Origin: Kiritimatiellia bacterium
Lineage (GTDB): Bacteria > Verrucomicrobiota > Kiritimatiellia > RFP12 > UBA1067
Length of the DNA: 8,444 nucleotides
NCBI GenBank assembly: GCA_017479035.1
Contig: JAFVCR010000065.1
Location: forward strand, 1 to 8,444
Reading direction: 5' to 3'
This document shows positions 1 to 6,775 of the stretch, in pieces. Position numbers and translations under genes: made by a program. A model generated the notes under the pieces. That model was not told the origin of the DNA, did no database searches, and was given only the letters and a program-made list of their open reading frames with translations. The first letter of the stretch is position 1. The number at the start of each line of letters is the position of its first letter.

Positions 1-12
1 AAAGCCAAATAT

Positions 13-27
13 GTGAACCACGTTCAC
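13..27. promoter_or_regulatory. Small dyad GTGAAC-N3-GTTCAC, possible operator
   Basis: Two perfect 6-bp inverted arms (13-18 and 22-27) flank the trinucleotide CAC. The dyad lies about 70-85 bp downstream of the transcription start predicted for the leftward promoter at 104-132, so it could be an operator or a small RNA hairpin in the leader of the gene that lies off the left edge. A 6-bp dyad can arise by chance, and nothing in the window identifies a binding protein. Confidence 0.3.
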
Positions 28-103
28 CTGTCCCGTCCGCACACTCGTGCGCCGAAACCATGCCCGGCAATGCTACATCGCCAACGCAAGAAAGAACGCT
101 TTT

Positions 104-132
104 ATAATAGCACATTTCCGCCGCCTGTGCAA
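104..132 (-). promoter_or_regulatory. Putative leftward sigma70-type promoter
   Basis: On the minus strand a -35 element TTGCAC (127-132) is followed after exactly 17 bp by a -10 element TATTAT (104-109). Transcription would start near 97 and run off the left edge. The dnaE terminator (326-361) lies upstream, so this would be a separate transcription unit rather than a dnaE operon. An open frame begins at an ATG at 61 on the minus strand and reaches position 1 (about 20 codons). It has no clear ribosome-binding site and I do not recognise it, so I do not call a gene. The palindrome array at 197-302 would sit at about -100 to -205 relative to this start. Confidence 0.5.
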
Positions 133-196
133 GAGAAATCGGCATCGGATGGGGCAAACTTGGCTTGCGAAAGCGGCTTTCGGGTGTTTTGGGATG

Positions 197-302
197 CAAA
201 GTATCGATACTTTGTGATGAAAGTATCGATACTTTCGCGCAAAAGTATCGATACTTCTTGCAAAAAGTATCGATACTTCAAACTGAAAGCATCGATACTT
301 TT
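197..302. repeat. Array of five 14-bp palindromes at exact 22-bp spacing
   Basis: The core AAGTATCGATACTT is a perfect 14-bp palindrome present at 199-212, 221-234, 243-256 and 265-278. A fifth copy at 287-300 has one change (AAGCATCGATACTT). Dyad centres fall at 205.5, 227.5, 249.5, 271.5 and 293.5, so every step is exactly 22 bp. The first two copies extend to 18-bp palindromes (197-214 and 219-236). The four 8-bp gaps (213-220, 235-242, 257-264, 279-286) are unrelated to each other. Conserved cores with free gaps and fixed phase suggest binding sites for a dimeric protein on roughly one face of the helix, not simple tandem duplication. The array lies between the dnaE terminator and a leftward promoter. 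Possible roles are an upstream regulatory array for the off-window gene, an iteron-like origin element or a partition site. The sequence does not decide between them. Confidence 0.9.
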
Positions 303-325
303 ATCTCATCAACAGGCGCAGGGTA

Positions 326-361
326 TCAAAAATCCACGCCGCCGGTCATTGCCGGCGGTGT
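326..361 (-). terminator. Rho-independent terminator of dnaE
   Basis: The arms 336-345 and 352-361 form a 10-bp GC-rich stem with one G-U pair around a 6-nt loop. Read on the minus strand, the stem is followed directly by GGATTTTTGA, which contains a run of five T. It lies about 25 nt beyond the dnaE stop codon. The plus-strand side has no T run, so it terminates leftward transcription only. It separates dnaE from the palindrome array and the next leftward promoter. Confidence 0.75.
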
Positions 362-386
362 TCATGCAAACAGGTTTATGCGGGGG

Positions 387-3300
387 TTAGCCTTTGTAGC
401 GGCGGGGAGGCGCGTCTTCTAGGAATGTCTTTTCAATGGTGTCGAGGCGGTAGTTCTTTGGCTGGACGATTTTCTCGAGCGCAAGGAAGAATTCCGCCGT
501 AGGTGCAATCTTGTATTTGCTCTCGATTGTCACGGTTTCGCCTCTGTTCACCACTTCGAGGTGCAGTGCGAGGCGACCCGGGGTGTTTTGCGCGAGTTCG
601 CCGATTTGCCGTGCAATAGCTTCGGCGTTTTGCGATGTGTAGTCTATGCGCACGGAGAGATGCTTCCCGAAATTTTCTATGCCTTCGGAAAGGGGATACG
701 CTTCGCGCACCACGAATTGCAACGCTTCCTCTTCCTCTTTCGTGTCGCGGTTGGTGCGGTGCTGGAGTTCGCCGCAGAGCAGCACAGGGGTGTCGACGGC
801 GTTAGGAATCCAATCTTTTATCTTCTCGAATGTTTTTGCGAAGGCGAGTGCTTCGGTTTCCACGCTTTCATCGTCGATGGCGAGTATGGCCCACTGCTGC
901 GGTGCCTTGTCGGGATGTTTCGGGTCGGGTCTCGAGAAGCGGGTGTCGCATTTTTTGAGCATGCCGCCTACGCGCACTGCTATCTTGAACGGCCTTTCCG
1001 CGCCCATTTCCGCCATGTACGGGATTTCCGGCGGCGAGACCATGCGGCATGTGGAGAGGGTTGCAAGCACTTTGCGCCACATGCCAAGCGGATGCCCCGT
1101 AAGGTAGATGCCGCAGAGTTCGCGTTCGTCTTGGCAGCAGACGTGCGGCGCGAAATGCGGAGCCGGCGGCAGTTCTTCGTCGCCATTGGCATCTTGCTGG
1201 GAGCCGCCTTGCGGGGATGTGCCGAGCATGTCGAACATATCCATCTGCCCCATGGCGCGTTCTTTGGCTATGGACGAGGCGCGCTTCAATGCATAGTCCA
1301 CGTTCGCAAAAAATCTCGCCCTGTGCAAATCGCGTTTTTCGTCGCACAACGAATCGAACGCGCCGGACTTGGCAAGGTTTTGCAGGACGCGGGCATTCAC
1401 CAGCGTCTGGCCTTTTTTTATGCCGGCCTGTGCCATGCGGATGGTGAAATCCATGAATCCCTTGAAAGGCCCGCTGGCTTTGCGTTCCTCCACTATCGCC
1501 TCCGCAGCGGCCACGCCCACGCCCTTTATGCCAGCGAGTGCGTAGCGGATGGATTTGCCGTCCTTGCCGGGTGCGAATCGCACAAGGGATTCGTTCACGT
1601 CCGGCGTGCGGATGTCAAGCCCCATTTCGGCCGCTTCCATCACGAGACCAGGCATTTTGTCGAAGTTGCCGATTTCGGAGGAAATCTGTGCGCACATGAA
1701 CTCCGCTGGATAGTGCGCCTTCATGTATCCGGTCTGGTACGCCACCCACGCATAGCACACTGCGTGCGACTTGTTGAACGCATATTCGGCGAACGCCCGC
1801 CAGTCGTTCCATATTTTATCGATCAACTTTTTCGCGTCGGCCTCTTTCGTGAGATCGAGCGTGATTTCCTTGCCGTCTGTTTCTATGGTGGTGGAGCCTT
1901 TCATGAACTCCACATTGGCGAGGCAGCCTTTCTCGAACTTCGCCTTGAGTTTCTCAATAGTGGCGATGTTCTTCTTGCCCATCGCCTTGCGCAGGGTGTC
2001 GGAGTCGCCGCGCGTGAAACCGCCCAAAAGACGCGAAAGCAGCATCACCTGTTCCTGGTATACCGTAACGCCGTAGGTGTCCTTGAGATACGTCTCCATC
2101 AGCGGATGGTCGTAGCGGACGGGTTTGCGCCCGTGTTTGCGGTCGATGAACGTGGGGATGTATGCAAGAGGGCCCGGCCGGTAGAGCGCGTTCATCGCCA
2201 CGAGATCCTCGATGCGGTCGGGCTGGAGTTCGCGCAGATACTTCTTCATGCCGTCGGATTCAAACTGGAAAAGGCCGGTGGTCTCGCCTCTGCCGAAAAG
2301 TTCATAGGTGGCTTTGTCGTCTATGGGGATGGCATCGGGGTCGATGGTTATGTCGCGTGTGGTTTTCAGAAGTTCCACGCATTCCTTTTCCACGGTGAGC
2401 GTCTTCAACCCGAGGAAGTCCATCTTCAGCAGGCCCACGGGCTCCACGAAGTGGCCGTCGTATTGCGTGGTGAGGAGAGGTTCGTCGGGCGTGGGCGTTA
2501 CGGGGATGGTATCTATCAACGGGTCGCGCGAGATGAGAATGCCGCACGCATGCACGCCCGGCTGCCTTATGGAGCCTTCAAGTTTCATGGCGCGCTGCAT
2601 TAGCAAGCGCACTGTATCGTTTTTCGATTCCGCAGCGGCTTTCAGTTCAGGGGACTCCTTCATCGCCTTGGCGAGCGTGATCTTTGGCGTGTTCGGCACG
2701 AGGGCTGCGAGTTTGTTCGTGTCCGCAAGCGGATACTCCATCACGCGGCCGACGTCCTTTATCGCGCTTTTCGCCGCCATCTGCCCGAACGTGATGATGT
2801 GCGCCACATGATCCTGGCCGTATTTTTTAGTGACGTAGTCTATCACGCGCCCGCGCCCGTAGTCGTCGAAGTCCACATCTATATCAGGCATTGAGATGCG
2901 GTCGGGATTGAGGAAGCGTTCGAACAGCAGCCCGTATTTCAGCGGGTCTACATTCGTTATTCCAAGTGCATACGCCACTGCGCTGCCGGCTGCGGATCCG
3001 CGCCCCGGCCCCACCCACACGCCAAGTTCCTCTTTGGCGGCGCGTATGTAGTCGCTAACTATCAAGAAGTATCCGGGGAAGCCCATCTTGCGTATCGTGT
3101 CCAGCTCGAACGAAACACGCTCTTTTATTTCATCCGTCAGCGGATTCCAGCGTTTCTTTGCGCCTTCCCACGCGAGATGGTCGAGGTAGTCGGCCTCGAA
3201 CTCTATGCGCCGCCGCACGGGGTCTTCAATGGGTTTGTATTTCTCCGCATTCTCGTCGCCGAATTCGAGCGGAATGGCGAACTTCGGCATGATGGCCTTG

Positions 3301-4244
3301 CGGTTCAGTTCGTAGTCCTCTATCATCTCGTCCACCGCAAGGGTGTTGGAAACCACCTCGGGCGTCTCGGAGAAGAGTGCCATCATTTCGGCGCAGCCTT
3401 TGAACCATTCTTCGCCGGTGTATACAAGACGGCCGGATTTCGTGGCGGTGTCGTCGTCGTCGATGCGCGGCGGGTCGGAGAGTTTTTTGTTCGTGGAAAG
3501 CGCCAGTAGCACGTCGTGCGAGTCGTTGTCGTCGGCATCGATAAAGTGCACGTCGTTCGTTGCAATCACGCGGATGTCAAGTTTGCGCCCCAGTTCCAGC
3601 ACGCCTTTCACCACCTGCAACTGCCGCCACCACACGCCCGAAGGCTCGATGTTCATTTCCGGGTGCCACTTGCTTTTGTGCAGCATCACCTCGAGCGAGT
3701 ACGCATCGCCGAAAAGGTCTTTGTACCATCTGGCCACGGCCTCCGCCTCATCCATGCGCCCGGCCACTATAGCCCGCGCCACTTCGCCGGCCAGGCACGC
3801 GCTCGAACAGTGCAGACCCTCGTGGTATTTCTCTAGCAGAGCGCGGTCGATGCGCGGTTTGTAGTACATTCCATGTATGTGTGCCTCGGAGATGAGTTTT
3901 ACGAGGTTGTGGTAGCCGGTCTTGTTCATCGCATGCAAACAAAGATGGCTGCGCGTTTCGTTCTTGTCGCGGTCGGACATGCTACCATTGGTGATGTAGG
4001 CCTCGCATCCAAGGATCGGCTTCACCTTTACGTCGGCAAGTTCGCCGTAGGTTTTGGCGTTGTCGCTGTGGCATTCGTCATGGAAAGCTTTGAGCGCATA
4101 GAGGTTGCCGTGGTCGGTGACGGCTATCGAGCGCATGCCGCGTTCGCGCGCACGCTTTACAAGCGGCACTATCTGGCACTGCCCGTCCAGCAACGAATAC
4201 GTTGTATGCAGATGCAGATGCACGAACCCGGAATCGTCCGCCAT
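387..4244 (-). CDS. dnaE: DNA polymerase III alpha subunit (replicative DnaE1 type)
   Basis: This is the catalytic subunit of the replicative polymerase, which extends primed DNA as part of the Pol III holoenzyme. The product is 1285 aa (E. coli DnaE is 1160). The N-terminal PHP domain has the HLHLHTTYS motif, and its likely metal ligands are H11, H13, D20, H45, E81, H100, C150, D231 and H233. The C-family polymerase core shows PDIDVDF with catalytic D454 and D456, and KMDFLGL with D609. A helix-hairpin-helix motif GIKGVGV lies at 905-911 and a clamp-binding motif QMDMF at 1000-1004. An OB-fold region follows from about 1083. The start at 4244 is chosen over an in-frame ATG 29 codons upstream because a strong Shine-Dalgarno lies just before it, and because the upstream ATG lies 5' of the -10 box. 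The gene is divergent from rho. The clamp motif argues against the error-prone ImuC/DnaE2 branch. Confidence 0.98.
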   Translation of the reverse strand: MADDSGFVHLHLHTTYSLLDGQCQIVPLVKRARERGMRSIAVTDHGNLYALKAFHDECHSDNAKTYGELADVKVKPILGCEAYITNGSMSDRDKNETRSHLCLHAMNKTGYHNLVKLISEAHIHGMYYKPRIDRALLEKYHEGLHCSSACLAGEVARAIVAGRMDEAEAVARWYKDLFGDAYSLEVMLHKSKWHPEMNIEPSGVWWRQLQVVKGVLELGRKLDIRVIATNDVHFIDADDNDSHDVLLALSTNKKLSDPPRIDDDDTATKSGRLVYTGEEWFKGCAEMMALFSETPEVVSNTLAVDEMIEDYELNRKAIMPKFAIPLEFGDENAEKYKPIEDPVRRRIEFEADYLDHLAWEGAKKRWNPLTDEIKERVSFELDTIRKMGFPGYFLIVSDYIRAAKEELGVWVGPGRGSAAGSAVAYALGITNVDPLKYGLLFERFLNPDRISMPDIDVDFDDYGRGRVIDYVTKKYGQDHVAHIITFGQMAAKSAIKDVGRVMEYPLADTNKLAALVPNTPKITLAKAMKESPELKAAAESKNDTVRLLMQRAMKLEGSIRQPGVHACGILISRDPLIDTIPVTPTPDEPLLTTQYDGHFVEPVGLLKMDFLGLKTLTVEKECVELLKTTRDITIDPDAIPIDDKATYELFGRGETTGLFQFESDGMKKYLRELQPDRIEDLVAMNALYRPGPLAYIPTFIDRKHGRKPVRYDHPLMETYLKDTYGVTVYQEQVMLLSRLLGGFTRGDSDTLRKAMGKKNIATIEKLKAKFEKGCLANVEFMKGSTTIETDGKEITLDLTKEADAKKLIDKIWNDWRAFAEYAFNKSHAVCYAWVAYQTGYMKAHYPAEFMCAQISSEIGNFDKMPGLVMEAAEMGLDIRTPDVNESLVRFAPGKDGKSIRYALAGIKGVGVAAAEAIVEERKASGPFKGFMDFTIRMAQAGIKKGQTLVNARVLQNLAKSGAFDSLCDEKRDLHRARFFANVDYALKRASSIAKERAMGQMDMFDMLGTSPQGGSQQDANGDEELPPAPHFAPHVCCQDERELCGIYLTGHPLGMWRKVLATLSTCRMVSPPEIPYMAEMGAERPFKIAVRVGGMLKKCDTRFSRPDPKHPDKAPQQWAILAIDDESVETEALAFAKTFEKIKDWIPNAVDTPVLLCGELQHRTNRDTKEEEEALQFVVREAYPLSEGIENFGKHLSVRIDYTSQNAEAIARQIGELAQNTPGRLALHLEVVNRGETVTIESKYKIAPTAEFFLALEKIVQPKNYRLDTIEKTFLEDAPPRRYKG

Positions 4245-4250
4245 TATATT

Positions 4251-4260
4251 CTCTCTCCCC
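4251..4260 (-). promoter_or_regulatory. Ribosome-binding site of dnaE
   Basis: On the minus strand GGGGAGAGAG ends 6 nt before the ATG at 4244. This purine-rich Shine-Dalgarno decides the start codon. The alternative upstream ATG at 4331 would require translation from DNA 5' of the predicted promoter. Confidence 0.7.
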
Positions 4261-4292
4261 GCTCCATGAAAATTCTTGCCATGACGAGACCT

Positions 4293-4321
4293 ATTATACC
4301 AAACTCCCCCGCCTAACGCAA
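4293..4321 (-). promoter_or_regulatory. dnaE promoter
   Basis: On the minus strand a -35 element TTGCGT (4316-4321) and a consensus -10 TATAAT (4293-4298) are separated by exactly 17 bp. The predicted start is near 4286, giving a leader of about 40 nt before the dnaE ATG. Confidence 0.75.
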
Positions 4322-4342
4322 GAGCCCGCAAACGCCACCCTT

Positions 4343-4546
4343 ATCCCGGATTTCGGGATTCCCCGAAATAGTTTGCAGTGTGCAGTTTGCAGTTTGCAGT
4401 TGTCGCGCCGCATCCATAATTGCACACGGCAAATCCTCCGCGGGCAAGATGCCCGCGCCCCCACAGGACGAATCTCTGCATCTCTGCGCCTCTGCGTTGA
4501 TTGCATTTTACAAACTGCAAACTGCACACTGCAAACTGCAAACTAC
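4343..4546. repeat. Composite intergenic repeat with long inverted 7-bp tandem arms
   Basis: The left arm (from 4370) consists of tandem 7-bp units AGTTTGC with one AGTGTGC variant. The right arm (about 4511-4546) carries the reverse complement. Positions 4370-4396 and 4511-4537 are perfect 27-bp inverted repeats. The interior holds a 7-bp GC hairpin CGCGGGC/GCCCGCG with a 5-nt loop (4439-4457) and three CTCTGC units at 8-bp steps (4474-4495). To the left, two overlapping hairpins compete for TTTCGGG (4343-4359 and 4350-4369). Frames across it read through as low-complexity peptides such as LQTANCTLQTANY and GARASCPR. I remember these from spurious ORFs in PVC-group genomes, which suggests a dispersed MITE-like or composite repeat. 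It encodes no transposase. It sits between the divergent dnaE and rho promoters without disrupting either. Confidence 0.8.
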
Positions 4547-4578
4547 TGCGGGGGGACAAGCGTGTGAACGAGAGGGAT

Positions 4579-4607
4579 TTGACTTGCACGGGGAAATATG
4601 GTATAAT
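4579..4607 (+). promoter_or_regulatory. rho promoter
   Basis: A near-consensus -35 TTGACT (4579-4584), a 17-bp spacer and a consensus -10 TATAAT (4602-4607) predict transcription from about 4614 and a 5' leader of about 74 nt before the rho ATG. It is the strongest sigma70-type promoter in the window. Confidence 0.8.
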
Positions 4608-4614
4608 GTGCGCG

Positions 4615-4658
4615 TCCGTCTGCGGAAGCGGTGCGTGGTTTGCATCGGTGCGGGCGGA
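4615..4658 (+). promoter_or_regulatory. Stem-loop in the rho 5' leader
   Basis: Positions 4615-4624 can pair with 4649-4658 in a 10-bp stem that includes three G-U pairs, around a 24-nt loop. It begins at the predicted first nucleotides of the transcript. Rho is known to control its own synthesis through its leader in E. coli, so a structured leader is plausible here, but I see no direct evidence of attenuation. Confidence 0.3.
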
Positions 4659-4687
4659 AATCCCCTTACGATTCAGAGAACAAAGTC

Positions 4688-6448
4688 ATGGCAGATCAGG
4701 AATTGCCGCTATTCGATACTGCGGCCAGCAATACCAACATCCCCGCGCAGCAGGATGCGCAACCCAAACCCGCAAAGAGGCGCGGGCGTCCGCCGAAGTC
4801 GGCAAAGGCGGAAGTGGCGGCGGCGAGCGAAGATCGTGCGGAGGCTGCAACGCCTGCGCAGGATGCGGTGGCATACGCGCCGGAGAAAGAACCTGTGGCG
4901 GCGGCGGAGCCGCAAAGCGTCCCCGCGTCCGTGCCCGTGCAGGATGCGCCGCCGGCGGCGGGAGCGGAGGTGCCGCAGGCAAAGCCGCAGCAGCAAGGCG
5001 GAGATGCGCAGCAGACGCAGCGGCAGAACAACAACTGGCAGAACCGCAACCAGAATTTCCGCAACAACAACCAACAGCGTCAGCACGGCGGCAATAACGG
5101 CAACCGTTTCCAGAACAACCGCAACAATCAGCGTCAGCAGCGGCCGCAGCAGATGCCGTTCCCGGTGGTGGAGCGCAATCCCGAATTGCCGGAGTATCGG
5201 CTGGTGGACATCTACGGATGGGACAATGCGGAGATAGTGGAAAAGTTGATGCCGGATGCGAATGCGGAGGATCTCGGTGCGATGAAACGCCACGAGATAA
5301 TATTCGCTTCGATTCGCAGTTATCTGCTGCGCGGCGGCGCGGTTCTCGCTACGGGATGCCTCGAAGTGGCCAAGGAGGGCTTTGGGTTTCTGCGCAGCGC
5401 GAAAAACAACTTCCTCGCATGCCCGGAAGACATCTTCATACCGCAGCAGCAGATACGCCGCCACGCATTGCGCACTGGCGACATCGTGGAAGGGCCGATA
5501 CGCGTGCCGCGCCAGACGGATAAGTTCTTCGCGCTGGGGAACGTCCTCAAAGTGAACGGGCTCACGCCAAGCGAGGCGGCGCGCATAGTGCATTTCGAGA
5601 ACCTCACGCCCACGTTCCCCACGCGCCGCATCATACTGGAGACGGTGCCGGGCGAGAGTTCCACGCGCGTGGTGGCTATGTTCACGCCGGTAGGCTTTGG
5701 CCAGCGCGGTGTGATCGTGGCACCGCCGCGAGTGGGGAAGACTGTTCTCTTGCAGAAGATGGCAAACGCTATCACGAGGAACCATCCGGAGGCAATACTC
5801 ATAATCCTCCTTGTGGACGAGCGGCCGGAAGAAGTGACCGACATGCAGCGCAACACGAAGGCGATGGTGCTTGCCTCGACGTTCGACGAAGAACCGCAGC
5901 ATCACGTAAACGTGGCGGAGATGGCAATCGAGATGGCCAAACGACAGACGGAAAACGGCAAGGATGTGATAATTCTGCTGGACTCCATAACTCGCCTGGC
6001 CCGCGCATACAACACGGTGCAACCGCATTCCGGCAAGATCCTGACGGGTGGCGTGGACGCGCTTGCGTTGCACAGACCGAAGAGGTTTTTCGGTGCGGCG
6101 CGCAACATCGAAGGCGGCGGCTCGCTGACAATCCTCGCAACCGCGCTTATCGACACCGGCAGCCGCATGGATGAGGTGATCTTCGAGGAATTCAAAGGCA
6201 CGGGCAACATGGAACTCGTGCTCGACCGCAGCCTTGCCGACAAGCGCATTTTCCCGGCGATAGACATCGAGAAGTCCGGCACGCGCAAGGAAGATCTGCT
6301 GTTGGATGCGCTGGAGCTCGAAAAAACCTGGAGCCTACGCCGCATACTTGCGGAGGCCGGTCCAGAACGCGCCATGCAGCACATCATCACATGCATGAGG
6401 CGATACAAATCCAATCCAGAGTTTCTGCTGTCGCTTGACGTGAAGTGA
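4688..6448 (+). CDS. rho: Transcription termination factor Rho with Q/N-rich N-terminal extension
   Basis: Rho is a hexameric RNA-dependent ATPase/translocase that ends transcription. This product is 586 aa, against 419 in E. coli, and the excess is N-terminal. Residues 30-37 (KRRGRPPK) look like an AT-hook. Residues 38-108 are rich in A, P, E and Q. Residues 109-155 hold 16 Asn, 14 Gln and 8 Arg in 47 positions. The Rho core follows: an N-terminal helical region (about 165-205), a cold-shock-like RNA-binding domain with EGFGFLRS near 230-237, Walker A APPRVGKT at 345-352, Walker B VIILLD ending at D432, and the Q- and R-loop block around ILTGGVDALALHRPKRFF. The ATG at 4688 has only a weak AGAG Shine-Dalgarno. 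An in-frame GTG at 4631 is less likely because it falls within the leader stem-loop. The gene is transcribed alone, divergent from dnaE. Confidence 0.97.
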   Translation: MADQELPLFDTAASNTNIPAQQDAQPKPAKRRGRPPKSAKAEVAAASEDRAEAATPAQDAVAYAPEKEPVAAAEPQSVPASVPVQDAPPAAGAEVPQAKPQQQGGDAQQTQRQNNNWQNRNQNFRNNNQQRQHGGNNGNRFQNNRNNQRQQRPQQMPFPVVERNPELPEYRLVDIYGWDNAEIVEKLMPDANAEDLGAMKRHEIIFASIRSYLLRGGAVLATGCLEVAKEGFGFLRSAKNNFLACPEDIFIPQQQIRRHALRTGDIVEGPIRVPRQTDKFFALGNVLKVNGLTPSEAARIVHFENLTPTFPTRRIILETVPGESSTRVVAMFTPVGFGQRGVIVAPPRVGKTVLLQKMANAITRNHPEAILIILLVDERPEEVTDMQRNTKAMVLASTFDEEPQHHVNVAEMAIEMAKRQTENGKDVIILLDSITRLARAYNTVQPHSGKILTGGVDALALHRPKRFFGAARNIEGGGSLTILATALIDTGSRMDEVIFEEFKGTGNMELVLDRSLADKRIFPAIDIEKSGTRKEDLLLDALELEKTWSLRRILAEAGPERAMQHIITCMRRYKSNPEFLLSLDVK

Positions 6449-6738
6449 GGCGGCGACAAGGAAACACTCGAAGAATCTGGAAGGCGATGGAGTGAAAATG
6501 GAAAACTTGACCGGTAAAACGATTGCTCCAGAGTGCAAGGATTCGCGGAGGGATCCCGCCGGCGTGGCGCTGCGGGTGATTGCGAGGATGTATCAGAACA
6601 CTCCGCCATCGCTGTGCGACATTGTGTCGAGGAGATTGCTGATAATGGTCAACGCCGTTTTTCTGCTTCGGATGATTTTGTGTTGTGTCCTGTGAAGAAC
6701 ATTGCATGACGGCGTTGCGGGCGCGGGTGCTTTTCGCC
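6449..6738. other. Intergenic region after rho
   Basis: Apart from the doubtful small ORF, this stretch holds a short hairpin (CGACA-TTG-TGTCG, 6617-6629) and a 9-bp inverted repeat CAACGCCGT/ACGGCGTTG (6650-6658 and 6709-6717) with a 50-nt loop. Neither is followed by a T run on the plus strand, so neither is a clear rho-independent terminator. No RNA gene is evident. Confidence 0.5.
6498..6695 (+). CDS. Doubtful small ORF of 65 aa
   Basis: An ATG at 6498 is preceded by GGAG with a 5-nt gap, and the frame stays open to a TGA at 6693-6695. The N-terminal two thirds are polar. The last 18 residues are hydrophobic (IMVNAVFLLRMILCCVL) and could form one membrane segment. I recognise no family, and the gap between rho and the next gene is only about 330 bp, so this may be a chance ORF. 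Its main support is the well-placed ribosome-binding site. Read-through from rho would transcribe it, since I see no strong terminator after rho. Confidence 0.2.
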   Translation: MENLTGKTIAPECKDSRRDPAGVALRVIARMYQNTPPSLCDIVSRRLLIMVNAVFLLRMILCCVL

Positions 6739-6767
6739 TTGCATTGATATGCCAAATGTGCTAGTAT
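6739..6767 (+). promoter_or_regulatory. Promoter of the XylR-like regulator, probably giving a leaderless mRNA
   Basis: TTGCAT (6739-6744), a 17-bp spacer and TAGTAT (6762-6767) make a good sigma70-like promoter. The predicted start is about 6773-6775, immediately before the ATG at 6776. The upstream in-frame ATG at 6749 lies between the -35 and -10 boxes and so would not be in the mRNA. No Shine-Dalgarno precedes either ATG, which fits leaderless translation. Confidence 0.5.
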
Positions 6768-6775
6768 TTCGGCAA

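Noticed and set aside
1..61. Leftward partial frame from an ATG at 61
   Set aside because: It lies just downstream of the leftward promoter and is open to the edge, but it has only 20 codons, no clear Shine-Dalgarno and no recognisable family.
13..390. 125-codon open frame on the plus strand over the palindromes
   Set aside because: Its repeated KYRYF peptides are translations of the 22-bp array. It starts at a GTG in a dyad, has no ribosome-binding site, and crosses the dnaE terminator.
561..2603. 680-codon open frame on the plus strand inside dnaE
   Set aside because: It is antisense to the recognisable polymerase core and its product (rich in F, H, R and C) matches no family. It is a shadow of strand-biased codon use in a GC-rich gene.
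4709..6073. 454-codon open frame on the minus strand across rho
   Set aside because: It is antisense to rho, and its product is strings of L, R, H and V that mirror Rho codons. There is no independent ribosome-binding site or domain.
6650..6717. 9-bp inverted repeat as the rho terminator
   Set aside because: The loop is 50 nt and no T run follows the right arm, so it is not a convincing intrinsic terminator.
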